Counted from the first letter of the stretch, positions 8,702 to 17,650 are shown. The stretch: 64,000 bases of DNA from Dyadobacter pollutisoli (GCF_026625565.1 NZ_CP112998.1:1056501-1120500), one strand, 5' to 3'. The notes: generated by a model from the letters alone, not told the origin. Numbers and translations: made by a program.

Positions 8702-10339
8702 TTAAAATATTTGATATTCAGCCATTCTCAACATGTGTTTAAACATAGCTCGGCATCTCCATAATACGACACTTTGTTTTGAAGCGTCATTGGGAGTAGT
8801 TCGGTATGCGTCCCATTCCCTTTGCCAAGTTGTTCTTGGACTGCTGTTCATCATCATAATGGAATCAATGAGGAAATTTTTCTGATTCTGAGATAAAGTT
8901 GTCGAGAAAAGATTTTTGGATAATTCTGCCAAAACCTGCTCGCAAGTGATTGCTGGTGTCGATGCTACATCTGCGAAGTTGGGTTGGATTGCTTTTAATT
9001 TGCTCAGGATATCAATACCTAGTATGTATCCAGGTTTGATGATTAAATAAGGATACACTAGGGAGTCAGTCCGTGACCCTCTAAGCCCTAAAGTTGTCCC
9101 GTTGATCCAATTTTTGGAATAGCCAGTTTGATAATATGGCGGAGATCCGAAAACAGATGGCTGGTCGAGAAGACTCAATGACATCGAGACCATACTTGAT
9201 CTCAGAAACTCCATCATTACCCGAAATGACGCATATTCTGATACTATGTTTGGCACAGGCTGATTGAATAATCTTAGTGAGCCAATCATTAATTCAGCTG
9301 GTGACTTGACAATTGCCCCAATGTTAATGGTATCAAAGAAGATGTTGCTCGTCAGCAGCTTTCGGAGCACCGGGGCTATCTCAAAATTGTTTTCTGAACT
9401 GGAAAAAAAGGAAGCTAATGGAATTATAACCTGGTTCTCTATTTCTGGTGTAACATTGGAATTTACGTACCATCGATACAATTTTCTGCAGATCGATTTT
9501 GGTGTTTCCGGATGACGAAGGAGCATGTTAACCAGTTCACTAAGCTCCTCATCTCCTGCAGTCGGCCCACTTTTACCAGTTACAATTGTTCCATTATACT
9601 TAGCAGAAAATACCTTGTCGGAAGTATCATGACGTTCTGGATTAAAGACAGCGTCAAAGGAGGCGGTAGAAGTCGAGTAGCGGTTTGTAGCCTGCCAACC
9701 GGTTAAAACTTGAGCTGCTGCTTTTACGTCCTGCTCAGTGTAATTATGGTTTCCCGCAAAATCCTTTTGACCAACAGTAAAAAGTTCCTGCAATTCCCGT
9801 CCGTAATTTTCATTCGGATGGGCTTTTTCGTTTTCATTACCATTCTGAAAAATCAGCATGGCGGGATCCTTGGTAATTCCAATAGTCATTGACTTAAAAT
9901 TTCCCAGTGCATTGGATCTTAAAAACCGGAGATACCTATCGGTAAAACGATAGTCACCTACACCAGTATACGCAACGACAAAATGATTTTGCCAGAAAGC
10001 AGTAAGTTTTTCTAAAATGGAGGGATAACCATTTTGTTCTGTCATCAAACCTATCCACCAATATTGTAAGTACGTAAAGTATGTGAAGGCCCTGCTACCG
10101 TTGTACGGTTTATTTAAGAATGTCTGACCGGCATCTGACCTAGACTCGTCCATCTCAACAGGTGGTGGAGGTGTGGCCGTGTAACCGGCATTATTTATCA
10201 AGGTTTCTACCGCCTGAACAGCAGTTTTTCCAGTAAAATCAGCTATTTCTTGTTGTGTAGGTCCAAACGTCGCGCGTCGGAGCAAGTGCGCTGAGGTGCT
10301 GGCGGTTAAAGGTGCGGTATAGGTGTCTAAATATGCCAT
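8702..10339 (-). CDS. DUF1800 family protein
   Basis: The 545-residue product shows the DUF1800 landmarks: HLLRRATFGPTQQEI at about 18-32, FWQNHFVV at 115-122, ENYGRELQELFTVG at 177-190 and the AAQVLTGW motif at 208-215. No obvious signal peptide is seen, although most relatives act in or beyond the envelope. The family is typically encoded with a DUF1501 protein, as here, and its molecular function is unknown. It is the first gene of the apparent operon, with a candidate promoter about 105 bp upstream. The start at ATG 10339 places the conserved HLLRR region at a normal distance. Confidence 0.88.
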   Translation of the reverse strand: MAYLDTYTAPLTASTSAHLLRRATFGPTQQEIADFTGKTAVQAVETLINNAGYTATPPPPVEMDESRSDAGQTFLNKPYNGSRAFTYFTYLQYWWIGLMTEQNGYPSILEKLTAFWQNHFVVAYTGVGDYRFTDRYLRFLRSNALGNFKSMTIGITKDPAMLIFQNGNENEKAHPNENYGRELQELFTVGQKDFAGNHNYTEQDVKAAAQVLTGWQATNRYSTSTASFDAVFNPERHDTSDKVFSAKYNGTIVTGKSGPTAGDEELSELVNMLLRHPETPKSICRKLYRWYVNSNVTPEIENQVIIPLASFFSSSENNFEIAPVLRKLLTSNIFFDTINIGAIVKSPAELMIGSLRLFNQPVPNIVSEYASFRVMMEFLRSSMVSMSLSLLDQPSVFGSPPYYQTGYSKNWINGTTLGLRGSRTDSLVYPYLIIKPGYILGIDILSKLKAIQPNFADVASTPAITCEQVLAELSKNLFSTTLSQNQKNFLIDSIMMMNSSPRTTWQREWDAYRTTPNDASKQSVVLWRCRAMFKHMLRMAEYQIF

Positions 10340-10443
10340 ACTTTTGGTATCTATCGTTCAAAATTTAAGTAATTCTAGGATTGATATAATTAACTCATGT
10401 TATATTAAAAATAAATTGAGCACTACCAAATATAATTTCTATA

Positions 10444-10475
10444 CAAAAATAACAAACTTATACGTATACTACAAA
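10444..10475 (-). promoter_or_regulatory. Candidate Bacteroidota promoter of the DUF1800 operon
   Basis: Read on the minus strand, TTTG (10475-10472) is followed after 20 bp by TATTTTTG (10451-10444), matching the TTTG/TAnnTTTG promoter pattern of Bacteroidota. A 10-bp perfect palindrome, TATACGTATA (10459-10468), lies in the spacer and could be an operator. The site is about 105 bp upstream of the DUF1800 start. Confidence 0.55.
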
Positions 10476-10500
10476 GTAATTCTACGCAATTGTTGATTTT

Positions 10501-10855
10501 TTGAATTCACAACTACTAATTGTTGTAAATTTTGTCGTGTTTCAGAAGACGGTTTTCGCGATTCATTTCACCGTTCAGAAATATGTACTTTGTGCTAAGG
10601 GTCTATTTGGCTCAATACACATAAAAGATCTAACAGGTGTGACACCAATACGCCTGGCGGGGCATTTAGAGCTGCATGAAAAAAGCTTTGGCACCACCTA
10701 AAATCCCTGACAGCTGATGCTGATTATGATTCCGAAGAGAATTACACTTTGCTGGAAGAAATGAAAGCTATGAATTGCCAAAGTTACCCTTTGAACGGGG
10801 CCTGTTACAAATCAGAGAACAATAGAAATCTGAATATTAGGAAAGGGCTGCTTAG
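10501..10855 (+). pseudogene. Decayed IS1182-like transposase fragment
   Basis: Two plus-strand frames carry consecutive pieces resembling the middle of an IS1182-family transposase. The first ends HLELHEKSFGTT at 10701. After a frameshift the second reads LTADADYDSEENYTLLEE from about 10708, then GACYKSENNRN, and stops at about 10858. In intact relatives the HxExHxKxYG, TADAGYGSEENY and ACYKSxxNR motifs follow each other in this order. The N- and C-terminal parts are missing. The family call is from memory of motif order and the upstream limit is vague. Confidence 0.6.
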
Positions 10856-11127
10856 TTAGAATAATTAAGTGTAATCGGCAAAACAAGCATGTTAGCTGTA
10901 ACTGGTAAATAAATATGCACCACGATTGGTAAATAAGGGTGCTCCTAAATTGCCGGCTTACTAACCACGGCATTTATGAACGTGTATTTAACCAAGTTTA
11001 TAACTTATTTCGAAATCCACCGGTTGTACTGTGAAGGGCTCTTCGTGCGGCACATCGTATCCGGCCTACCAAGCGCATATTTTTCGGCTAAGCACTGATA
11101 GTTATTTTTGGCAGAAAACAATCAGTT

Positions 11128-11406
11128 ATGGATCTGTCAGAAAAGATGTTCGAATTAGTCCGGTTATGGCGTGAAAGTGGTCTTAGCCAGAGAGAATTTT
11201 GCAAACAACACCAAATCGGTGTGGCCAAACTTGGCTATTGGGTCGGAAAAGAGAAACAATCTGTTAATGGGGTTGGATTTTTAGAGCTATCTACTCTGCA
11301 TAGTACACCAAGTATAGGTTATGAAGTCGTCTATCCCAACGGTGTGAAGGTAAGTTATCAAGGTAACGATCTTACTATACTTTCACAACTGATTCGGCTC
11401 TACTGA
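11128..11406 (+). CDS. tnpA: IS66 accessory protein TnpA
   Basis: This 92-residue protein begins with a helix-turn-helix-like segment (KMFELVRLWRESGLSQREFCKQHQI, in parts) followed by the LGYW element typical of IS66 OrfA proteins. IS66 elements need TnpA, TnpB and the TnpC transposase to move. Its stop overlaps the tnpB start by one base (TGATG), indicating translational coupling. It is intact but no longer has a complete partner TnpC here. Confidence 0.85.
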   Translation: MDLSEKMFELVRLWRESGLSQREFCKQHQIGVAKLGYWVGKEKQSVNGVGFLELSTLHSTPSIGYEVVYPNGVKVSYQGNDLTILSQLIRLY

Positions 11407-11750
11407 TGTTTGGTCTGGGCTCATCCCACCAATATTTTCTTTATCGAGGGAGTTGCGATATGCGCAAAGGCTTCGATGGACTTTGTGGCATAGTAGACTC
11501 TGAGCTTGGCCGAGTGGCCACCAGTGGGGAAGTCTTCATTTTTGTCAACCGCAGGCGCACACAGCTAAAAATGCTTAGGTGGGAGCCCGGAGGCTTCATA
11601 CTATATCATAAAAGACTTGAAAGTGGTACATTCCCAATACCCAAAAAGGTCTCCTCGGGTAGCATCTTCTGGGCAGATTTAGTTCTGATGATCGAGGGAA
11701 TCCAGATACTAAAAAGCCGCCGAAGAAAGCGGTTTAATTTGCAGCAATAA
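11406..11750 (+). CDS. tnpB: IS66 accessory protein TnpB
   Basis: A 114-residue protein of the IS66 Orf2/TnpB family. It shows the diagnostic run CDMRKGFDGLCG at 17-28, then VFIFVNRRRTQLKMLRWEPGGF at about 43-64 and a basic C-terminus. Length matches the family. It is coupled to tnpA by a one-base overlap and followed by tnpC after 45 bp. Confidence 0.92.
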   Translation: MFGLGSSHQYFLYRGSCDMRKGFDGLCGIVDSELGRVATSGEVFIFVNRRRTQLKMLRWEPGGFILYHKRLESGTFPIPKKVSSGSIFWADLVLMIEGIQILKSRRRKRFNLQQ

Positions 11751-11795
11751 GTCGCTTTTTTAGCTCCAATGGTAGTTTTTTCGTACTTTTAAAGT

Positions 11796-12773
11796 ATGCA
11801 AACGGCTCTGGAATCGCTGGAAAAAGAAGAGTTGATCGCCCTGGTCAAACAGCGGGAGCAGGAGAACGCCTACCTGAAATCTCAGATAGAAATGTACCGC
11901 CGGATGCAGTTTGGTCAGAAGCGTGAACGTTTCGAAGGTGACCCGGCACAGATTGCGCTTCCCTTTGAAGCCACTACCGAGCAGACTGCTGAGCAAGAAG
12001 AAATCCTGCAAGAAAAAATCAACTATATCCGTAAAAGGCCTAATCATAAGGGCCGTGCGGCGCTGCCCTCTCATTTACCTGTCGAAGAAATCGAGATTTA
12101 CCCCGCTGGTGATCTTTCTGAAATGGTATGTATCGGCAAGGAAGTTACCGAAGAGCTCGATTATGAACCTGCCCGCTTTTTGATCAAAAGATATATACGC
12201 TATAAGTATGCGCCTAAAAACGGTGATGGTGTCAGAATCGGTCAACTTCCGGAGCGGGTCATCGAGAAAGGCATACCATCTGCCGGACTTCTTGCCAGTA
12301 TTTTAACCGATAAATATCAAGACCACCTGCCACTTTACCGGCAGAAGCAACGTTTTGCCCGGGACAGCATCCAAATTGCTTCTTCAACCATTGAAGGCTG
12401 GACCAAAGAAGCCCTGACCAAGCTCGAACCGCTCTACGAGCAACTAGTCTTCGATATCAAGACAAAAGGATATCTCCAGGTCGATGAGAGTCCAATAAAA
12501 GTACTGGAAAGCGAGAAGAAGGGCGCTTGTCATCAGGGATACTATTGGGTGTACCACAGCCCCTTGGATGGCGTAGTTCTCTTTGATTATCAACCCACAA
12601 GAGGATCAGCAGGAGCGAAAACGATGCTAGAAAGCTTCAGAGGCTATCTGCAGACGGATGGCTACGCAGTTTACGAAAAGCACGGAAAACGGAAAGATGT
12701 TATCCATCTTGCTTGCTGGGCGCACGCGCGAAGATATGTAAAGAAGAATAATATGCAAAGCAATTCTATCTAA
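11796..12773 (+). pseudogene. tnpC: IS66-A transposase TnpC, truncated by RIT insertion
   Basis: The 325-residue frame keeps the N-terminal coiled coil, the FGQKRERFE motif and the first two catalytic aspartates (YLQVDES and YLQTDGY). It ends shortly after ACWAHARRY. The normal family length is around 500 residues, so the last part, including the catalytic Glu, is gone. The final residues (from VKKNNMQ) are encoded by the terminal inverted repeat and interior of the RIT element, which supplies the stop codon. It cannot be an active transposase by itself. Confidence 0.9.
12737..12760 (+). repeat. RIT left terminal inverted repeat
   Basis: 24 bp starting TGTAAAGAAG and ending ATGCAAAG, exactly matched as a reverse complement at 16201-16224. 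It begins right after the codons for Arg-Arg and the first bases of Tyr of IS66 TnpC. Confidence 0.9.
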
Positions 12774-12803
12774 GTTGCTGATTCATGGCTATTTACCTGT
12801 AGA

Positions 12804-12813
12804 TTTCTTTACA
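12804..12813 (-). repeat. Left subterminal inverted copy of the RIT end
   Basis: TTTCTTTACA is the inverse of the first nine bases of the left terminal repeat (TGTAAAGAA) plus one base, about 44 bp inside it. Paired inverted half-sites of this kind suit a tyrosine recombinase binding site. Confidence 0.5.
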
Positions 12814-12877
12814 TAATAAACTGGACTTTTCGTTTTGGTTCGGGTAATACTGCCCGTATCATTTAAAAAGTTCAACA

Positions 12878-14158
12878 ATGCCAGAAGTCATTATAAAAAT
12901 CCACGCGCTGATAATCTCAGCGAATGGGCATCTGCGGGGCCAAGCATTTTCGCCGAGTACGGTTGATAAGTACAACCATTTATGGAGTAAGCTTGCCAAA
13001 TACATGGCTGCTTCCGGTTCGGAGGTTTACAACAGACAAGTAGGCCAAGAGTTTCTGACACATCTTTACGGACAGTTTTCGTATTCCGGACTTACCCGTA
13101 ATGAAAAATCGGTTGTCAGAAAGATCCAGTATCTTACCGAATTTCAAGAGAAAGGCTCCGTGCCAGTGAAGCGAAAAAGCCCAGGTCCCTATTTTACGGG
13201 TAGTATCGGCAATCTTATGGAAAGCTTCATCGCGTCCAGGCAGGAGTCGGGTTTTTCTACAAGCACCTTGACGTCCAACAGGCTTTATCTGCATATTCTG
13301 TTTGTGTTTCTGGAAAAGAAAGGAGTCGGGCTGGCCGGTTCAATCACGCCGACGGATTTAGTGGCCTTCGTTGAATCGCAGAAAGACACGAGCGTTACTA
13401 CCAAATATGGGATGTTCGGAGTGATAAGGAATTTTCTAAAGCATCTGCATAGCGTTTACCCGGATACCCGCGACTTGTCGGGCATCATCCCGAAAGTCAA
13501 TTATATCAGGCAGGCAAAATTGCCATCCGTCTATTCCAGGGAGGAAATACAGTCTTTGCTGGCCGTTATCGACCGGGGGAATCCCAAAGGGAAAAGAGAT
13601 TATGCCCTCATGCTGATCGGTGCCCGGCTTGGCTTGAGGGCATCGGATATACTGGGTCTTACTTTTGCTAATCTGTGTTGGGATGAGTGTCAGATTGTAC
13701 TCGACCAGAAAAAGACCGGACGGAACCTGGAATTACCCCTAACCTCAGAAATCGGCGAGGCGATCATCGATTACCTCAAACATGGCAGGCCGGTATCCAA
13801 TCAGCCCTATGTCTTCCTGTGCCTAACTCCGCCATATGGCCAGTTGACCAATGTTACAGTAAGCACCATAACCAGCCATTACCTCACCCTTGCAGGGATA
13901 GATACATCCACAAGAAAACATGGGACACACATACTCCGGCACAGCCTGGTTGCGAAATTACTTGACCAAAAGACCCCGATCCATGTGATATCCGGGACAT
14001 TGGGACATAGCTCGGCGGATTCCACACGGCATTACGTGAGAATCGACACCAAGGCGATGGAACCCTGTGCATTACAGGTGCCGCCTGTGGCCCCCACATT
14101 CTATGATAGGGTAACCGACTTCTTTTTTTTAGGAAAGAAAAAACAGGAAACGCGATGA
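12878..14158 (+). CDS. ritA: RIT tyrosine recombinase A
   Basis: A 426-residue tyrosine recombinase with an N-terminal core-binding region (about 110-200) and a C-terminal catalytic domain. The catalytic set is visible: Arg254 (LGLRASD), Lys279, His351 and Arg354 (HILRH), His377 (LGHSS) and Tyr386 (RHYVR). In RIT elements the three recombinases together catalyse element movement by strand exchange at the terminal repeats. The extra N-terminal region makes it the longest of the three, as expected for the first gene. Its stop overlaps the ritB start by four bases (ATGA). The gene appears intact. Confidence 0.9.
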   Translation: MPEVIIKIHALIISANGHLRGQAFSPSTVDKYNHLWSKLAKYMAASGSEVYNRQVGQEFLTHLYGQFSYSGLTRNEKSVVRKIQYLTEFQEKGSVPVKRKSPGPYFTGSIGNLMESFIASRQESGFSTSTLTSNRLYLHILFVFLEKKGVGLAGSITPTDLVAFVESQKDTSVTTKYGMFGVIRNFLKHLHSVYPDTRDLSGIIPKVNYIRQAKLPSVYSREEIQSLLAVIDRGNPKGKRDYALMLIGARLGLRASDILGLTFANLCWDECQIVLDQKKTGRNLELPLTSEIGEAIIDYLKHGRPVSNQPYVFLCLTPPYGQLTNVTVSTITSHYLTLAGIDTSTRKHGTHILRHSLVAKLLDQKTPIHVISGTLGHSSADSTRHYVRIDTKAMEPCALQVPPVAPTFYDRVTDFFFLGKKKQETR

Positions 14159-15117
14159 GAAACTACCAAAGCATCTTCGCCCCGTTTATGGAGCGGCACA
14201 TCAGCCTGAAAAGAGGGCTTGGTTATAAATGCCTTAATATGGGATACACCTATTCCCTCTTTGACCGCTTCATCTTGATCGAAAACGTATCTGCCATCGG
14301 CATAACGCGGGAACTGGCAGACAAATGGGCGATGCCCCGACCCAATGAATCCCCACGTACCAGATATGTCCGGATTGCACATGTTGCCCAACTCTGTGAG
14401 TTCCTATGCACGCTGGGATACAAATCCCATATCCCCAAGCTGCCCAGGATCCAAAGCAGTCATGTACCCTATATATTTTCAAGGCAGCAGATAGCAGCCA
14501 TTTTTACAGCATCTGAAAAGCTGATGTTAAAATGCAGTCGCCATGAAACCTCCCTTAGCGCTATCCCTGCACTTTTCAGGATGCTATACGGTACAGGTAT
14601 GCGTATGGGTGAGGCATTGGCCCTTAGGGATATAGATGTGAACCTAAATGATAAAACCATTTTTATCAAGGGCACCAAGAACGGATGTGACCGACGTATA
14701 CCGATTTCGGCTTCGCTCGCTGAAGTATGCAAAGGTTACCGTATCCACCGCGATCTTTATGCATACGTGAAGCCGTCAGCGAATGCGTTTTTCCGTTCAC
14801 ACAGTGGCGAAGTATGCCCTAGGAAGACAGTTTACAATTGGTTCAGGAGAATCCTTTCTAAGTCGGACATCCCCCATTGGGGGAAGGGCATGGGCCCTCG
14901 CGTGCATGACCTGCGCCATACCTACAGCGTCCATGCATTGGATACAATGGTCGGAAATGGACTGGATCTTTACTACGCACTGCCTATACTGTCGGCTTGT
15001 CTGGGACATCGGTCCTTGGATGCTACTGAGCAGTACGTCAGGCTCACATCTGAAATGCATCCTGGACTTTTACAGGACTTAAATGCTGTCTGCAGCTATG
15101 TATTCCCTAAAAAATAA
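14155..15117 (+). CDS. ritB: RIT tyrosine recombinase B
   Basis: A 320-residue tyrosine recombinase, second of the trio. Visible catalytic residues are Arg150 (TGMRMGE), His251 and Arg254 (HDLRHTYS), His285 (LGHRS) and Tyr294 (TEQYVRL). The start overlaps the ritA stop by four bases, which points to translational coupling. All motifs are present, so it is likely functional. Confidence 0.9.
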   Translation: MRNYQSIFAPFMERHISLKRGLGYKCLNMGYTYSLFDRFILIENVSAIGITRELADKWAMPRPNESPRTRYVRIAHVAQLCEFLCTLGYKSHIPKLPRIQSSHVPYIFSRQQIAAIFTASEKLMLKCSRHETSLSAIPALFRMLYGTGMRMGEALALRDIDVNLNDKTIFIKGTKNGCDRRIPISASLAEVCKGYRIHRDLYAYVKPSANAFFRSHSGEVCPRKTVYNWFRRILSKSDIPHWGKGMGPRVHDLRHTYSVHALDTMVGNGLDLYYALPILSACLGHRSLDATEQYVRLTSEMHPGLLQDLNAVCSYVFPKK

Positions 15118-15121
15118 CACT

Positions 15122-16141
15122 ATGAAGAGTACTGGCTTTTCCAAATACCTGACCGACTTCCTGACCCGGTATCTCCCCGGAGAGCGTGGGGGTAGTTCAA
15201 ATACGGTGCTATCGTACAAAGATACCTTCCTTTTGCTGGTAATATTTATGAAAAGCGAAAAGGGTATTGCTGCCGAAAGGCTTGACCTAAGGGATATAAC
15301 CAGGAACAATATACTGGCATTCCTGGATTGGCTCCAATCGGAAAGAGGGTGCAGCGATTCTACAAGGAATGCACGATTGACAGCCCTGCACTCATTTTTC
15401 AGGTATCTTCAATACGAAGATCCCATGTATTTGCACGCATCTGGTCAGGTTCTCTCTATTCCGTTGAAAAAGACGGCGTCCCCCACGGTCACATATCTCC
15501 CGCTGGATACAATAAAGGCTATCCTGGATGGCCCAGATCTGTCCCAGAAACGGGGCAGAAGGGACCTGGCACTACTATCGATTATGTATGATACCGGTGC
15601 CAGGGTACAAGAAATCATCGACCTCACCCCAGTCATGGTACGCCTTGACAGCCCATGTACGGTCAGATTGCGGGGCAAAGGAAATAAATCACGCATAGTC
15701 CCTTTGATGGATGCGCAAGTAGGTTTTCTTAGAGATTACATGGCGGAAAACGCTCTCCTTGAACCCCATGCAGCCCAATATCCGCTATTCAGTAACAGCA
15801 GAAAGGAAAAATTGACACGGGCCGGAATCACCCATATTCTGTCAAAATATGTATTGCTCGCTCGACAGAGAATAAAAAACATGGTAAAAGGCGCCGTCAC
15901 GCCTCATGTTATCAGGCACAGCAAAGCAATGCACCTGCTGCAAGCTGGTGTAAATCTGGTATATATACGGGACATCCTTGGTCACGTTTCCGTAAAAACA
16001 ACTGAAATATACGCCAGAGCTGATTCAAGGAAAAAGCGTGAGGCTTTGGAGGGGGCTTACTCGGAAGTCAAGCCAGAAAATATTCCTTCCTGGCTGGGAA
16101 ATAACAACTTGATGGGGTGGCTCAAAGAGTTTGGTAAGTGA
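15122..16141 (+). CDS. ritC: RIT tyrosine recombinase C
   Basis: A 339-residue tyrosine recombinase, third of the trio. From the ATG at 15122, four bases after the ritB stop, the protein begins MKSTGFSKYLTDFL, in line with phage-integrase N-domains. An upstream ATG at 15083 would add 13 residues and overlap ritB by 35 bp. Catalytic residues are Arg161 (TGARVQE), Lys185 (GKGNKSR), His262 and Arg265 (HVIRHS), His288 (LGHVS) and Tyr297 (TEIYARA). It appears intact. Confidence 0.9.
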   Translation: MKSTGFSKYLTDFLTRYLPGERGGSSNTVLSYKDTFLLLVIFMKSEKGIAAERLDLRDITRNNILAFLDWLQSERGCSDSTRNARLTALHSFFRYLQYEDPMYLHASGQVLSIPLKKTASPTVTYLPLDTIKAILDGPDLSQKRGRRDLALLSIMYDTGARVQEIIDLTPVMVRLDSPCTVRLRGKGNKSRIVPLMDAQVGFLRDYMAENALLEPHAAQYPLFSNSRKEKLTRAGITHILSKYVLLARQRIKNMVKGAVTPHVIRHSKAMHLLQAGVNLVYIRDILGHVSVKTTEIYARADSRKKREALEGAYSEVKPENIPSWLGNNNLMGWLKEFGK

Positions 16142-16147
16142 AATACT

Positions 16148-16157
16148 ATGCAAAGTT
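16148..16157 (+). repeat. Right subterminal inverted copy of the RIT end
   Basis: ATGCAAAGTT at 16148-16157 is the exact inverse of AACTTTGCAT at 16199-16208, which overlaps the right terminal repeat. The 41-bp spacer contains the palindrome AATTGAAATCAATT (16158-16171). The arrangement resembles a two-armed recombinase site. Confidence 0.55.
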
Positions 16158-16196
16158 AATTGAAATCAATTGCCTGATATCCAGTATGTTGTACGG

Positions 16197-17264
16197 TCAA
16201 CTTTGCATATTATTCTTCTTTACATATCGTCGGGTATGTGCCCAACAGGCTAGGTGAACAATATTCTCCTTTTGGGATATGGCCCCATATCCTCCGTAGC
16301 CGTCGGTTTGTAAATATCCGGTGAAGTCTTTGAGCATAGCCGAAGGATAAGCGCCTGCCCGGGTAGGCTCGTATTTGAAAAACGTCTGTTTGCCCACAGG
16401 GTCATGATACGCCCAAAAGTATCCCTGGTGTGCTCGGCCGGCGCCCCGGTTGCCGCTCTTGTTTTGATGGTCCAGCACCTTGATTACCGTCTCATCGACC
16501 TGTAAATAAGGGCTATGTAGCACCAACCCCTTTTGGTATTCGTACAATAATTCAAGCCGCTGCATACCCAGCTTCACCCAGTGGTCTATCGTGGATGCTG
16601 CGATATCAATACCTTCCCGCTTAAAGCGCTGTTGTTGGCGGTATAATGGCAGGTGGTCCCAAAATTTATCAATCAATATCTGTGCAATAAGACTTGCGCC
16701 AGCCATGCACTTGCCAAATCCGGACTGCGGTAGCGCAGCGATGGCGAAACCAGAGGCCTGGTCAATGCTTTGGGCAGCCTTGATGTATTTGGGACGGATG
16801 ATGCGCTGGATATAAAAACGGGATGGCACATATTGCAGGCTGTCGGAAACTTCCTGGCCCATCAGCACCATTCCTGTGGTGTCTTCGGCTGGCTCAATGA
16901 TAATCTCTTCGACCGGAAGATGCTTGGGAAGCGGGCTACGGCCGGGATGCGGCTGGCGGGGCTCTTTGGCCTGATCTCCCTTATGGGCCAGAGCCTTTGT
17001 ATTGATCAGTTCTGCAAGCTCTTTGATCTCTTGCTCTGAAAGCTGCTCGCCAAAATCCAGCGGGAGCTGGATCGGCGACTGTTCGAAGCGTTCTCGCTTC
17101 TGCCCAAATAGCATCCGCTGGAGCTTGGCTATCTGTCTTTCCTTCTGTTGAATGCTGGCATCTTTTTGTTGGATAGTAGCATCTTTCTGCTCGATAAGCG
17201 CATCTTTTTGGCCGATCAGGGCGATCAACTCGGTTCTAGACAAGCTTTCCAGTGCATTTTGCAT
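16197..17264 (-). pseudogene. tnpC: IS66-B transposase TnpC, truncated at the RIT boundary
   Basis: The 355-residue frame has a long N-terminal coiled coil made of repeated QKDA units (about 18-45), the FGQKRERFE motif, YLQVDET and YLQTDGYGGY with the first two catalytic aspartates, and ends just after ACWAHTRRY. The last residues, VKKNNMQS and the stop, come from the RIT terminal repeat. The sequence differs from IS66-A TnpC throughout, so this is a second IS66 element and not the missing half of the first. The third catalytic residue is absent. Confidence 0.9.
16201..16224 (-). repeat. RIT right terminal inverted repeat
   Basis: Exact reverse complement of 12737-12760. Beyond it, at 16225, the IS66-B tnpC coding sequence continues in minus orientation with Arg-Arg-Tyr codons. 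Confidence 0.9.
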
Positions 17265-17299
17265 AGTTTAAAAATACGCAAAATCCTCCTAATAAACCA

Positions 17300-17644
17300 T
17301 TAAAAAAGCTTGTATCGTGGTTTTTGAAGACTTTTTTTGACTACAATGCCCTCAATCATCAGTACCAGCTCGGCCCATGACAAAACACCTTCACTGCTAT
17401 GCTGAACCGGACGGGTGTAGGTGCCTTTCTCTAGGTGCTTAATGAAAAGAACGAAGCCGCCAGACTCCCATCTGAGTAATTTAATACACGTACGGCGGCG
17501 GTTCAAAAATACAAAAACATCACCGTTCAAAGGATTACGGCCAAGTTCGTTACGAACCAAGCCGCTCAATGAGTAGGCACCTCGGCGCATGTCGCAATCA
17601 CCTTGATAGAGCAGATACCGGTCCGAAGAGCTCAGCGAAAACAT
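17300..17644 (-). CDS. tnpB: IS66 accessory protein TnpB (IS66-B)
   Basis: A 114-residue TnpB of the IS66 family, with CDMRRGAYSLSGLV near residue 17, VFVFLNRRRTCIKLLRWESGGF at about 43-64 and a C-terminal basic tail. It has the same length as the IS66-A copy but a clearly different sequence. It lies 35 bp upstream of tnpC and 6 bp downstream of tnpA. Confidence 0.92.
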   Translation of the reverse strand: MFSLSSSDRYLLYQGDCDMRRGAYSLSGLVRNELGRNPLNGDVFVFLNRRRTCIKLLRWESGGFVLFIKHLEKGTYTRPVQHSSEGVLSWAELVLMIEGIVVKKSLQKPRYKLF

Positions 17645-17650
17645 CCAGCG

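Larger units (their letters stand above)
10929..12736 (+). mobile_element. IS66-A, 5' half of an IS66-family element
   Basis: It contains tnpA, tnpB and the first part of tnpC in normal IS66 order. The left end is uncertain: two GTAAATAA motifs at 10905 and 10929 resemble the GTAA-type IS66 terminus and I used the inner one. The element is cut inside tnpC by the RIT element at 12737, and its 3' half is not in the window. Confidence 0.7.
12737..16224 (+). mobile_element. RIT element (recombinase in trio)
   Basis: Three overlapping or adjacent co-directional tyrosine recombinase genes lie between perfect 24-bp inverted repeats (12737-12760 and 16201-16224), giving a total of 3,488 bp. This gene count, order, size and structure match the known RIT element class. 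It sits inside IS66 tnpC sequence on both sides, but the flanks belong to two different IS66 elements facing each other. The ends were placed where the IS66 reading frames lose identity to IS66 TnpC. Confidence 0.88.

Noticed and set aside
12773..12877. Possible terminator between tnpC and ritA
   Set aside because: The inverted bases here match RIT ends and there is no T-run.
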